DNA from: Endomychus coccineus
Lineage: Eukaryota > Arthropoda > Insecta > Coleoptera > Endomychidae
Length of the DNA: 64,000 bases
Reading direction: 5' to 3'
NCBI GenBank assembly: GCA_958510875.1
Contig: OY294070.1
Span: 10,788,001 to 10,852,000 of the forward strand
The position numbers and the translations under genes were made by a program. The notes below the pieces were generated by a model, which saw nothing but the letters and a program-made list of their open reading frames with translations, was not told where the DNA came from and did no database searches. Shown one piece after another: positions 1 through 11,000 of this stretch. Position 1 is the stretch's first letter. Every line of letters begins with the position of its first letter.

Positions 1-498
1 GAGGGTATTTCTAGATCCTTCTGGAATCTCCACTATGTCGTACATACCGACCGTGGTTCGTACCTACTTAATCAGAGCATCTTCACAAAATGTGAATATT
101 TTCTTATCATCTGTGATTTAAGGAATATCCGAAACGAAACTACAAGTTGGAACCATGGAACAACAATAATTGATCCAACTTGTAAATTTTACTCTATTTG
201 TTCTATGATTTAAAACCTACATACCACGAAGCTTAGAGGTAACATATGTAATACTATATGATCTCTATGCCTCGAAGTTCAAATTCTAACGGATCACAGA
301 AAAATGTTGCGTTTTGTTTTAGTGTTGATTCTCTGAAATTAACGTAGTGTCCATTGAAAATATAATCGTAGCTTTTATATTGTATTGAATTCTATGATAC
401 TGTTTGGGCATCATATTTGTTATTTCATGTATTGTGCATGTTTTTCACCCAGAAAGTTATAAATTTCATGGTAATACAGAATATAGCAATTTCGAATA
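1..498. other. Upstream flank / 5' region of the PWWP-IBD gene
   Basis: No open reading frame of note and no recognisable repeat was seen. It is AT-rich and directly precedes the ATG at 499, so it presumably carries the promoter and 5' UTR of that gene. No TATA box or initiator could be assigned with confidence. Confidence 0.4.
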
Positions 499-1953
499 AT
501 GAAAAAGGCGAAAAAATTCAACGTTGGGGACAAAGTATTCGCCAAGGTGAAAGGATACCCTCCATGGCCTGCAATTGTAGAAGAACCTGTTGGTAAAAAA
601 TGTAAAGTAAAATTTTATGGTACTGGAGAGATTGGCCAGATAAAAGTTGAAGAAATATTCTATTATACCAAATACAAAAGTAAGTTACTGAAACCCTCAA
701 AAAGAAAAGACTACAATGATGGGATAGAAGAGATCGAAAAAGCTATCGAGGAATGTGGCACTGATGGAGATACAAATGATAATGATACCACGATTGAAAA
801 TCTAAATGATTCGGAATTGATACAGAAATCCAACAAAAGGAAGCTCTCAACATCTGACAAATCAGTAGATGAAAATAATGCAGTTGAAAGCAAGAAAAAA
901 GCACTATCTTCAGAGTTTCCTTCAGAAGATGAGAAAATTGATCAAAAAGTTGTTGATGCCGATAGTGAATTCAGAGAAACTAATAGTGATTCAGAAGATA
1001 TTGTGAAAGATGTTGAAACTATCAATGATGAAAGCACATCCGAGTCTAAAGAAATTGAGGAAGTTACCACTATTACCGAAGAAAACCTAATTTTTGAACA
1101 TGAGTTAAATAGTTTCATTACATATGGAAATCATGTAGAATCACATGAAGATCATTACAAAGCAGATACTGTAGAAAAACGTTTGGATAACCCTAAGCAA
1201 GTATTACCAGTTTTTTTAGAGAGTGGACAAGTGGTTGGTATAAAATTTCACAGAAAATGGCCTTTAAATTTTGATAACGAGTATAAAAGAGCTTTGTATG
1301 ACAGAGAAGCTTCTAAGGAAGTTTTAAGACTTAGAGCTATCTTCACTGAAGAAGATTTACTGAAAAATCCAGATTTTTACATTCCAAAACTGAGTTTGGA
1401 TCGAAGGGCGATTGAAATAATTCAACAAGAAAAGTTAGTCGAGATTGAACGAAATATTGTAAAGCACATTACGAAAGAAAAAGAATTGCTCGATATCAAT
1501 AGCAAAATAAGGAATTGTTTGGGTTTGGAGAAAGCCGACCCTAAAGCAGCCCTTACACACCTCAAAGATATGTTGAACTTGGATATAAGCGAATTCATGT
1601 TGAAAAAACATATTCATGTGGTCGATATGGTACGTAGGTTACGGAAATACATAGGCAACACCCAAACATGGAACTTAGATGCAAGTGCTCTGACCGAATT
1701 CCAAAATGATGCCGAAAAGATACGTGAAATGGCAGAAGAAATGTATTTGAAGATAAAAACGATTGTTAACATTCCTTCAGAAGTGGAGACTTTTTGGGAT
1801 GGATTCAACGAAGTTGTCAACAAGTTTAGGGAACAAACTGCTGATTTAAGTAACAATCAAATTCTGTTATTGTGTGGAGAACCTCACAGCAGGAAAACAT
1901 TTTTGTATAATTATATCATTGAAGAAAAGAATCTGAAATTGATTTTGGATTGA
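499..1953 (+). CDS. Psip1: PWWP and integrase-binding-domain (LEDGF/HDGFL2-like) chromatin adaptor
   Basis: This 484-aa protein is encoded by one uninterrupted exon. Residues about 5-90 form a PWWP domain: the start is rich in Lys, then comes the GDKVFAKVKGYPPWPA signature, the insect version of the HDGF-family chromatin reader that binds methylated H3K36 nucleosomes. Residues about 90-230 are a low-complexity acidic/Lys/Ser linker with basic patches, including a KRK-type nuclear localisation stretch. Residues about 325-455 are helical and match the family's integrase-binding domain (IBD/TFIIS N-terminal-like), which recruits partner proteins with short acidic motifs. The order PWWP - charged linker - IBD is diagnostic of LEDGF/p75 (PSIP1) and HDGFL2; in flies the equivalent is Jasper. 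The start is the only ATG in frame ahead of the PWWP fold. A single coding exon is unusual for the vertebrate relatives and could reflect an old retrocopy or intron loss. Which vertebrate paralogue it matches best cannot be told. Confidence 0.88.
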   Translation: MKKAKKFNVGDKVFAKVKGYPPWPAIVEEPVGKKCKVKFYGTGEIGQIKVEEIFYYTKYKSKLLKPSKRKDYNDGIEEIEKAIEECGTDGDTNDNDTTIENLNDSELIQKSNKRKLSTSDKSVDENNAVESKKKALSSEFPSEDEKIDQKVVDADSEFRETNSDSEDIVKDVETINDESTSESKEIEEVTTITEENLIFEHELNSFITYGNHVESHEDHYKADTVEKRLDNPKQVLPVFLESGQVVGIKFHRKWPLNFDNEYKRALYDREASKEVLRLRAIFTEEDLLKNPDFYIPKLSLDRRAIEIIQQEKLVEIERNIVKHITKEKELLDINSKIRNCLGLEKADPKAALTHLKDMLNLDISEFMLKKHIHVVDMVRRLRKYIGNTQTWNLDASALTEFQNDAEKIREMAEEMYLKIKTIVNIPSEVETFWDGFNEVVNKFREQTADLSNNQILLLCGEPHSRKTFLYNYIIEEKNLKLILD

Positions 1954-1990
1954 GTAACTTTCAGAATTTGTGTCGTTCATAATCTAGTTT

Positions 1991-1996
1991 AATAAA
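1991..1996 (+). terminator. Polyadenylation signal of the PWWP-IBD gene
   Basis: A canonical AATAAA lies 38 bases after the TGA stop of the PWWP-IBD gene, implying a very short 3' UTR. Confidence 0.6.
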
Positions 1997-2094
1997 GTGT
2001 AATACCAATTTCTTCGCTTTTTATTCATACCAAAATGATGCCAGATTGCTATGACACTTATAGCATATACAGGATGGTCCAGTTTATATAATCA

Positions 2095-3052
2095 GGTCCA
2101 GGCAATAAGCCGGGAAAAAGGTCATAATAAAAAAAAATTATATAGTATGCTAGAATTTCAAATTTTTTTTTGCATTTTGTTCCTAATAGTCCATAATGTT
2201 TTTTGGTGCGCTGATCACGATTCCGCAGTTAGTTTTCTCGGAAAAGTCCCTCCAGATGGGAAATTGGGAAAATTTATATATAAATTATAATTTTGTTGCA
2301 AAAAATGACTTCTAGTAGGTTTTTTGGGTCGCTGATCACGATTCCGCTGTTATTTTCCCAAAAAACTCTGCAGATGGGAAATTTGAGATTTTCTTGAGAC
2401 TGTTATGAATAATAAAGTATAATTTTGTTGCAAAAATGACCTCTAGTCATTTACTTATTACTTTATTATTCATAACCGTCTCAGGAAAATCTCAAATTTC
2501 CCGAATTTTCCATCTGTCGTTTTTTTTGGAAAAATAACAGTGGAATCGTGATTAACGACCCAAAAAACCTATTCAAGGTCATTTTTGCAACAAAATTATA
2601 CTTTATTATTCATAAGCGTCTCAGGAAAATCTCAAATTTTCCATCTGGAGAGTTTTTTTGGAAAAATAACAGCGGAATCGTGATCAGCGACCCAAAAAAC
2701 CTACTAGAAGTCATTTTTGCAACAAAATTATAAATTATATATAAATTTTCAAAATTTCCTATCTGGAGGGAGTTTTCCGAGAAAACTAACTGCGGAATCG
2801 TGATCAGCGACCCAAAAAACATACCAGGGGTCATTTTCGGCTCTTAATTCATTAATGTTCTAAACTCTTCTTTGATTAATTTTATAAGAATGCTCCTCTG
2901 AGGAGTTGAAACTCCGTTTTGGGGGCGTAGAAAGGTCGACCCCCGCGGTCTTGATAGTAGTGAATGATCTATGGGGTATTAGGAACAAAATGTAAAGAAA
3001 ATTTTGAAATTCTAGCCTACTATATTTTTTTTTCCGATTCTTTGCCTGGACT
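2095..3052. mobile_element. TIR element with internal GGTCGCTGATCACGA boxes (copy 1)
   Basis: The termini are GGTCCAGGCAA and TTGCCTGGACT (imperfect TIR). The subterminal arms are inverted copies that include a stretch with CTCCTCTGAGGRGTTGAAAC. Inside are box copies in both orientations: 2205-2220 (one extra base), 2327-2341, a variant near 2547, then reverse copies at 2678-2692 and 2798-2812. Between boxes lie units with TCTCCAGATGGGAAATT and TGAATAATAAAGTATAATTT. The copy at 27964-29281 is the same family. No coding capacity. Confidence 0.75.
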
Positions 3053-3064
3053 ATAATAAACTAT

Positions 3065-3818
3065 GGTCAAAGAAGGCTTCGTTTTCGAGATACAGGTGTG
3101 TTAAAATTGAAAAAAAAATTCGTTTTTTTGCGAATATCTCCGGAACCGTTTATCGTACAGAAAACAGCTTTTGTAAGCATTTTCTACTCGTAGTAAGCTA
3201 TGTTCTGTGCGATAAAAAAATGTTTCTAGTCATAATTGGTGAAGTGTTTTCTCACCAAAAAAAGTACGGTTTTGAGATAACCGTTCAACTGGCTAATGTT
3301 TTCTACACAAAAAAGGTACTCTTGGTTATAAGCTCTAAAATTGACCGTTTATGAGAAAAATCAACTTTTATGTTGATAAACATGGTCAATTTTTTGGTTT
3401 GGTTACTTGTTCTAACGTATAAATAAATTTTGTTTAATTATTAAAAAATAAATTTTATTTCGAAGAATTGACCATGTTTTCCAACATAAAAGTTGATTTT
3501 TCTCGAAAGCTGTCAACTTTAGAGGTTATACCTTTTTTGTGTAGAAAACATTGGCGGTTCAAATGGTTGTCTCAAAACCGTACTTTTTCCAGTGGCGTAG
3601 AAGTTGGGGAGAAAAACACCCACTACCCCTTCAAAATCTTCACCAATTATGATTAAAAAAATTTTTTTATCGCACAGAACATAGCTTACTATGATTAGAA
3701 AATGCTTACAAAAGCTGTTTTCTGTACTATGAACGGTTCTGGAGATATTCGCAAAAAACGAATTTTTTTTTTCAATTTCAACACACCCTGTATCTCGAAA
3801 ACGAAGCCTTCTTCGACC
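3065..3818. repeat. Long inverted repeat (foldback), arms about 370 bp
   Basis: The left arm begins with GGTCAAAGAAGGCTTCGTTT and the right arm ends with its near-exact reverse complement. The arms meet near 3440 in an AT-rich centre. The same arm sequence (CAGTGGCGTAGAAGTTGGG, AAAACATTGGCGGTTCAAA) recurs at 31620-32190, and a scrap is at 41155-41230, so this is a dispersed family. Confidence 0.75.
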
Positions 3819-3902
3819 AGTTTATTATACAAACTACCTTTATTTTTCGATAAACTATTGGCTGGTGAAATCCTGATGATATAAGCTGGACCATTCTGTA
3901 GA

Positions 3903-5190
3903 ACTCGTCTGGATATAATCACCAGAACATTACAGGCTGTTTGACATGTAATTAAGAGTCAAATTTCAAATTACACTTCAAAATAATTTTGCAAGTGACT
4001 TATCAAAGTAAGAAGTCATTGTGGACTAATTATTTGATAAAAGTACGGTGAATCGAATATTTGGAAAATATTTACTTATATAATGAAAGTTGTAGAGCAC
4101 GAATACAAACAGTCAACCAAAAAAGTTCGAAAATGTCGTGTTTATTAAGTCGGAAAAACAAATATCATTAGATGTCACAAAAGTAAATATTAAAAAATAA
4201 AATTTTCCAAATTGTTTAATTAGGTAACAAATATCATTAGATGTCACAAAAGTAAATATTAAAAAATAAAATTTTCCAAATTGTTTAATTAGGTATATCT
4301 ACAAAAAACATCAATCAAAATAAGATTTTAGACTTGTAGGAGCTTGAATAAATTTTGGATTACAATCACTTAATTGGAAATTCAAAAGAAAAACATAAAC
4401 TTATAATATTTATTTTGGAAATACAATAAATAAAAAAATCATTACCTGCAAAGATAATGTATGTTAATAATACATGTATATTGCTTAAGTTTTGATTGTT
4501 AATATCTCTACATAGTCTTGTATATCTTAAAAAAATATTTAAGAAACAAAGACGTAATTAGTTAAATAAATAATCCTAGGAGTTAGTTCACATTTTTAAT
4601 AAAATATATCATAACAGAAAATATATCACGTTATTTGATTACTAGGATCTAGTAACTAAATCTACGAAGAATTCATTTTGAGTTGAGCAGTTTGATCATA
4701 GCATATTAATATTTAATTCATTATTTAGAATACTTTATAAATATTCCATGTCGCGCTACTAAAGTACTGAACTGTCCATAGGAATTAGAAAAATCAACAA
4801 TTACTTTTTGAAGTAGATATTTTAAATATTTTATTTCTACGAGCGACATATTCTTCAGATCATAGCAAGAGTGCTAGAATGAATCATCTTTTTCTATATT
4901 TTTATAAATGTCATTCTAGTTTTCAATAAAAAACAAAGTGAAGATAAAAAATAAGAAAGTACAATGAAATTAGATAAAATTAAGGCAAAAAAATCCATTC
5001 GTTAATTTCTACTTTTGAATTGCATACTTCTATAAAAAAATTGGTTAAGTAATAAATTATAAATTTCACTGAATACAATAAAACTTGGTCAATTAACTTT
5101 CTGCTGTTTATTAATTTGATTTTTAAATTTGACAGTGATCTCATAATAATTTTTTCCTGTAATGTTTCGGCACTTCCATACCATACAATT
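3903..5190. other. AT-rich intergenic stretch
   Basis: No convincing gene. One recent tandem duplication is visible: a 69-bp unit starting AATATCATTAGATGTCACAA occurs at about 4161 and again at about 4230, essentially identical. Otherwise only AT-rich sequence. Confidence 0.5.
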
Positions 5191-5194
5191 CCCC

Positions 5195-6355
5195 CACTCT
5201 TACAAAACTATCTTTTAGATCTTATGTTGAATGAATCGCTCCAAGTTGTTAGTCGCAATTGTCACCAATTCAATAATAACGAACAAATAATGAAGCTGTT
5301 TGAAAGTTGTGTGGAAGCCACATTATAAAGTATACGCGAGTCAACTTGAACAATGAATCGGCGTCCTCAAAAATATTAGGTTTTAAAAAAGTTCTCTAAA
5401 AAGGTACCTTACCAACTTAAATTAGAACAATCAGATTGAAAGGTAATTGATATAAATATAATTCTATAACAAATTGTGAATAAAACCCAAATTTACTTTG
5501 AAAAAAATATATTGACAATTTTGTCAATATTTTAATATCCCAGTATACATATTCGATTTTCCACAATTTAGCATAAGAGTCAACAGCCATAGCACAAGTA
5601 ATTATTGATATCAACAAAAATACCAAGCATCCTTCGTATTGCTTTTCTCTTGGACAGTTACATGAAAACAGAAGGGGCAGGCGTGAATGCAGGGGAGTTC
5701 AAACCCCTTAAATGACAGAAAATGGATTACATCGACATTTATATATTGGGTTACACTTTAATGAAAACACCCTGAACAAAACTTTCCCCCAATTAAACAA
5801 AAAACCGCTGATTCAACATGAATTCCTCAGCATTTTTAATACCTTACATAACAATATAGTATCATTTCGCTATTAGAGTGCATTAAATCAATATATTATT
5901 CGAATAAATACATATCGTTAGGTTGTATTTGTTTTGCAGTTAGTAATTCCACAAAAGGTACAACACTATCTTTTAGATCTTCTATTGAATGAATTGCTCC
6001 AAGTTCTTAGTCGCAATTGTCGCCAATTTAATAATACCGAACAAATAATGAAGCTGTTTGTCGCCTTATTTCGACATTGTGTGGAAGCCACATTATAAAG
6101 TATACGCGAGTCAACTTGAACAACGAATCGGCGTCCTCAAAAATATTAGGTTTTTAAAAAAGTTCTCTAAAAAGGTACCATACAACTTAAATTAGACCAA
6201 TCAGATTGAAAAGTAATTGATATAAATATAATTCTATAACAAATTGTGAATAAAATCCAATTTATTGACAATTTTGTCAATATATTAATATCCCAGTATA
6301 CAATTTTTGATTTTCCACAATTTACTATATGATTTAACAGCCATAGCACATACCA
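5195..6355 (+). repeat. Direct duplication of an exon-like segment (two copies about 750 bp apart)
   Basis: Segments at about 5205-5600 and 5965-6355 are close copies. Each has a short open frame, ending at 5328 in copy 1 and at the equivalent stop near 6098 in copy 2, with the shared core LQV(V/L)SRNC(H/R)QFNN and the ending CVEATL*. Copy 2 carries 12 extra bases, keeping the frame, and is preceded by a pyrimidine-rich tract and TTTTGCAG near 5938, like a splice acceptor. The peptide is helical and I do not recognise it. It may be a duplicated terminal exon, an exon remnant or part of an unknown element. Confidence 0.55.
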
Positions 6356-6360
6356 CAACC

Positions 6361-8041
6361 TTAAAATTATGAAATAAACAGCTTAAATGAAAACTATCAG
6401 TAGCAACATCCAATTATTATTATTCCAAAATCTTACCCTTCAAGCCAGACTAGTTGTCTATTGTAAAGATATAAAAGTATATCATCACAATAAACAAAAA
6501 TATATATCATACTTCATCAATAAAATTAATATTTCAAGAAATATAGAATAAATAGTTTTCCTGGAATTTCGATTTTATTTTATTCAATACACCCTCATAG
6601 GAATAAAAAAATTAGAAACCTCTCAACTACGTTCAATAAAATAATAATTATATGGCTCACCTTTGACGAGTAACATTGTTAATTAAATATTAGTAAAAAA
6701 CAATTGTAAATATTGATTACACACATTATTTCAATACAAAGCAGAGAATCTATAATTGAATAAATAAATGTATTCAAAAATTAATTTTAAACTTATCAAA
6801 CAAGTATTTAATATATAAATCCTCCCCCTGTGTAATTTATAAAATATTTGCTCCATATCACGGAGTTGTGATATAATATTAATTTCCAATGAATGGTAAA
6901 CAAAATTCACAACATATTAAAAATTATCAAATAAACAGTCAATAATAAATATGTCTTAAAAATCTATGTATATACACACTATATTTGTCTAGTTATTCAA
7001 TTATTTACAAATATCTCGATTAGTAACAAGGGTTTTAATAAGGCCTTGGATAAAATTGTAAAAAAATTCCAAAATTTATTTACAAAATACTCGTCAATTG
7101 TTAATATTAATGGCGATATTTTATAATACCATTCCAAAGCAATTTTTTTGGTTGTTTTAAAATTTTCAAATAACGCTCAATTTGAAAAATAGGTTAATAA
7201 ATTAATTTGCCCGGTAAATAAAGCAAACAAATAGAGTAAATATACTAATAAAAACTTAAAATATTGGATTAGATAATGTGAATGTTCTCTATTCATTTAT
7301 TTGAAAATTCAAACGTTGAGAATAATTTTTGTCAATTGGTCAAAATATCATATTTTTATTGATTAATAAATATATGTTTTTTTATTATTCTAATAAGCTT
7401 TATTTTAAGACTTTTATTACTACACAATAATAAAAATTGTCAGTCATTATTTTTGAAATTATTTGTAATTTAACGCAACTTTTTCTTGTATGGGAATATT
7501 TATTTCAAGAATGAAAAACTAATATTTCAGCAATTAATTAATGCAATAACAGTTTAATAATGTAATCTACATTTTTCCAAGTGCAAAAATTTTATCAATT
7601 CAAAAACTTTCAATTTTTCGAAGTGTAGGATATATTTCCTAAGTGAAGAATCATTTATATCAGAGCCCCATCAATATTAACAAAATTCGATAAAAAATTC
7701 ACTTTTATTTGAGTCTTATAATTTTCCCACTCAATTTGGGATAATTGAGCATTGTGAGTTTTCTAATAAACTACATACTGATTTTACCGTGTACAGTTCG
7801 TCATTTCTTGAACGAGTGCAGCATATGCGTCTATATACAGGCTGTGTTCTGAAGGCGGTACCACAAGAATTATAACGGTCGATTCGCATCTAGAAAAAAA
7901 TATCAGCAAAAACGAAGATAACTATTAATTAATTGATTCCAATAGCATCATCACAAACACGTAAAGTTCATGCTGTACCACATCCAAAACACACCCATAG
8001 CGCGTCAAAATAATTAAAAAAAATTAAAATATCAAACTTTT
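6361..8041. other. AT-rich intergenic region and probable egl 3' UTR
   Basis: Very AT-rich with no supported ORF. The last several hundred bases before 8042 are expected to be the 3' UTR of egalitarian (minus strand). Several TTTATT (AATAAA on the minus strand) sites exist, so the polyadenylation site is not fixed. Confidence 0.4.
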
Positions 8042-11000
8042 TCAGTTGGCTACCTCGTGAAAGTAAATTTTTGTGACTACCACGTCGCCAGTGCTAAGGG
8101 TTTGTGTATCGACGTTCTTGTGATTACTTTTGACAATTCCCGGATCGTCGATTTTCGTTGCGCTTACATAATTATCGGTCGGCGAAATGACACGCTCGTT
8201 CTTGTAACCGTTATTCAACGCTTTGTTACCGGGGCCGCAATGACAGTTGCACCCGCATTTCGAACCTTCGCTCGTCGGTAGAAAAGCGTCCGAAGCCGAC
8301 AAGATCGATTCCAGTTTGTCGATCTTGTCGAATCGATCGATTTTCGGATCGTTCAGGATCGTGTCCACCATTTGCATCGATTCGGTTAAACTCGTCGGTC
8401 CCGAGTTACGTGGCGATAGGGTCATATCGCTATCGAGACTGGGGTAGTCTTGGTCGCCGTCCATATCATCGTCGGAACTTTCCGCCTCTTTGTCTTGACC
8501 GAGACTTTCGAGTTTTTCGAGTTTCTTGGCTACCTTCGCGGACGATTTGAGTTTTTCCTTTTCTTCGTCGGTCAAATCAATATATCTGTAAAATGAGAAT
8601 AAGAAATAAATTTATCTCATGTTGGCTTTTGACAGTTAATGATAAGGTCTACGCCAGATCTGTCAGTCACGTTCAAGAATTTTCAGATTTCACGTACCTC
8701 AAAAGACGAACTTCCCGGTTACTCAGCACTACGCTTTTGGCAGCTTGGGCCAATTTCATCCTCAATTCCACAACTTCAGTCTCGGTTTTGCGTTGACGTT
8801 TCTTCAGTTTCACATCGTCCGGCGAAATGTTAAGAAATATCTGCAAACAGAAAATGTTAATTAATAACTTCGCAATAGATATTGATTAGTAGTCCATGAA
8901 CAATAAATTATACATTTTCACACTCACCTGTTCTTCGCAAAGTTCCAACATGAGCGTCCTGTTTTCGGGCCAGATGGCTTTGGACATCGACCGATAGAGT
9001 TTATCGTTGATGAGACACAGAGCGTCGGCCGAAGCGTAGAGAACCATGTCCCTGATCAATGGTCGTCTCGACCAGTATCGCTGATCGCGTTTGTAGATAT
9101 TCTTCAGTTGGTCTTTCATCGGGTTGATCGGCGCGCCGTAGCATTCGCACAAGGCGTTCAAGGCCACGTTTTTGGCTTTGTAAACGGGTCGCCTCGTTTC
9201 CTGGAAAGTGAGGACGGCGTGCGCAGCTTGCGTATCGAACACGTTGGCGATCGTGATGTTATATTGATGAAAAAGATTGGCCGAGTCGTTACGTACGTCA
9301 TGTATTACCTGAAGATAATAACCGACAAGTCAATATCGTTCACAATTACGCGGACAAAAAATATGGATTGTAAATCCTCTCGTTAACAGTTGTATAACAC
9401 TGTGGATATATGTTATAACACTATTGATAAGAAATAATCACCCTTTCACCTTTCGACTACTGAGTAGCCATCATCAGAGTAAACTAAATTATAAATCAAA
9501 ATGTGCCTGTTTAAATACTATTTGGGGATAATAATGTAAACAATGGGTTACCCTCAGCTGGATATAAATAGTGGAGTCAATCTACGGAAAAATATGGCGA
9601 GGTTCGTAAAAATTTGATAGAGGTTGGCGACCTGGTTAAAACGATGTCTTACGATAAAAATAATAACATCCTAAAATTTCTATTACCAATATTAGGTGGA
9701 ACCATGTCTATCTAACCTTCAAAAAACTGTTTTTTTGCCCTTTTTTAGGTCAGTTTTGACGTTTTATTTTTTTTTGTACCCCTTAGACTTTCGGCTAAAG
9801 TTTGAAATTGGTACCTTTTTACTGTTGGCATTTGAGGAGCCTTCAGTCCAAATTTCGTGACATTCCCTCCTGGAATATATATATTTATACGTTTTTTGAA
9901 GCAAAAATTCAAATTGGGCTATTTCGACCAAATTGGATGAAATGAACAAACGATTACGAAAAATCTGACAACCTCCTAGATTATGACCCAGATGAAATAG
10001 TATTTTAGAGGATTTATATATCTAAAATTGTTATCAGTGATGTTCCGAGAAGCTATAGAATAAATTCAAGCAGCTACGAAGAATTCTGACAATCTCCTAG
10101 ACTATGACCCCGACTAAATTCTGTTTTAGAGGATTGATATATCTAAATCTAAAATTGATACCAGTGATGTCATAGATTCCATAAAACTCAAGAGGTTACG
10201 AAAAAATCGGAGTCTCCTAGATTATGACTCCGATGAAATTGTGTTTTAGAGTAACATACTTAAAGTTGATATCAGTGTCGTCTTGCGATCCCGTAGATAA
10301 CATTTTAACGGTTATCAAAAATTCTTACCATCTCCTAGAATATGAGCCCAATTAAATCGCGTTTTTGAGATCCCTTAAAATAAATTCTAGCGGTTACCAA
10401 AATTTTGAGCATCCCCTAGAATATGACTCCGATTTAATTGCGTTTTAGAGGAGTAATATACCTAAACTTGATATCAGTGACGATCTGAAATCCCATAGAG
10501 TAAATTCTAGAGGTTACAGTTTGTGACCCCGATTAAAACGTGTTTCAGAGAATTAATATATCTAAGATTGATATCAGTGACGTCCGACATTTCCCAAAAT
10601 GAACTCAAGTGCTTTCGAAAATTTTGACAATCTCCAAGACTGCGACCCCGACTAAATTGGGTTTTAGAGGATTGATATATCTAAAAGTGATACCAGTGAT
10701 GTCTCAGATTCCATAAGACTCAAGAGGTTACGAAAAAATCCGAGTATCCTAGATTATGACCCCGTTGAAATCGTGTTTTAGAGGAATAACATACCTAAAG
10801 TTACCGAGGATTCTTACCATCTCCTAGAATATGAGCCCGACTGAATCGCGTTTTAGAGGAGTAGCATTCGTAAAGTTGACCCGAGATCCCATAGATTAAA
10901 TTCAAGCGGTTACAGACCTCCAGCTGACCCTCCTCTGTTCATCTCCTAGAACACGACCCCGATTTAATCGCGTTTTAGAGGAGTAATATACCTGAAGTTG

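Larger units (their letters stand above)
2070..3898. mobile_element. Outer TA-flanked foldback element (mariner-like ends)
   Basis: The left end reads TACAGGATGGTCCAG at 2068-2082. The right end, 3886-3900, is its reverse complement with one mismatch. TA dinucleotides at 2068-2069 and 3899-3900 fit a Tc1/mariner-type TA target duplication. The interior has a second TIR element inserted just inside the left end (2095-3052) and a long inverted repeat (3065-3818). There is no transposase, so it is non-autonomous. Assignment to Tc1/mariner rests only on the TA flanks. Confidence 0.6.

Noticed and set aside
3468..3922. Short frames in the foldback at 3065-3818
   Set aside because: They fall in both inverted arms, are antisense images of each other and have no domain.
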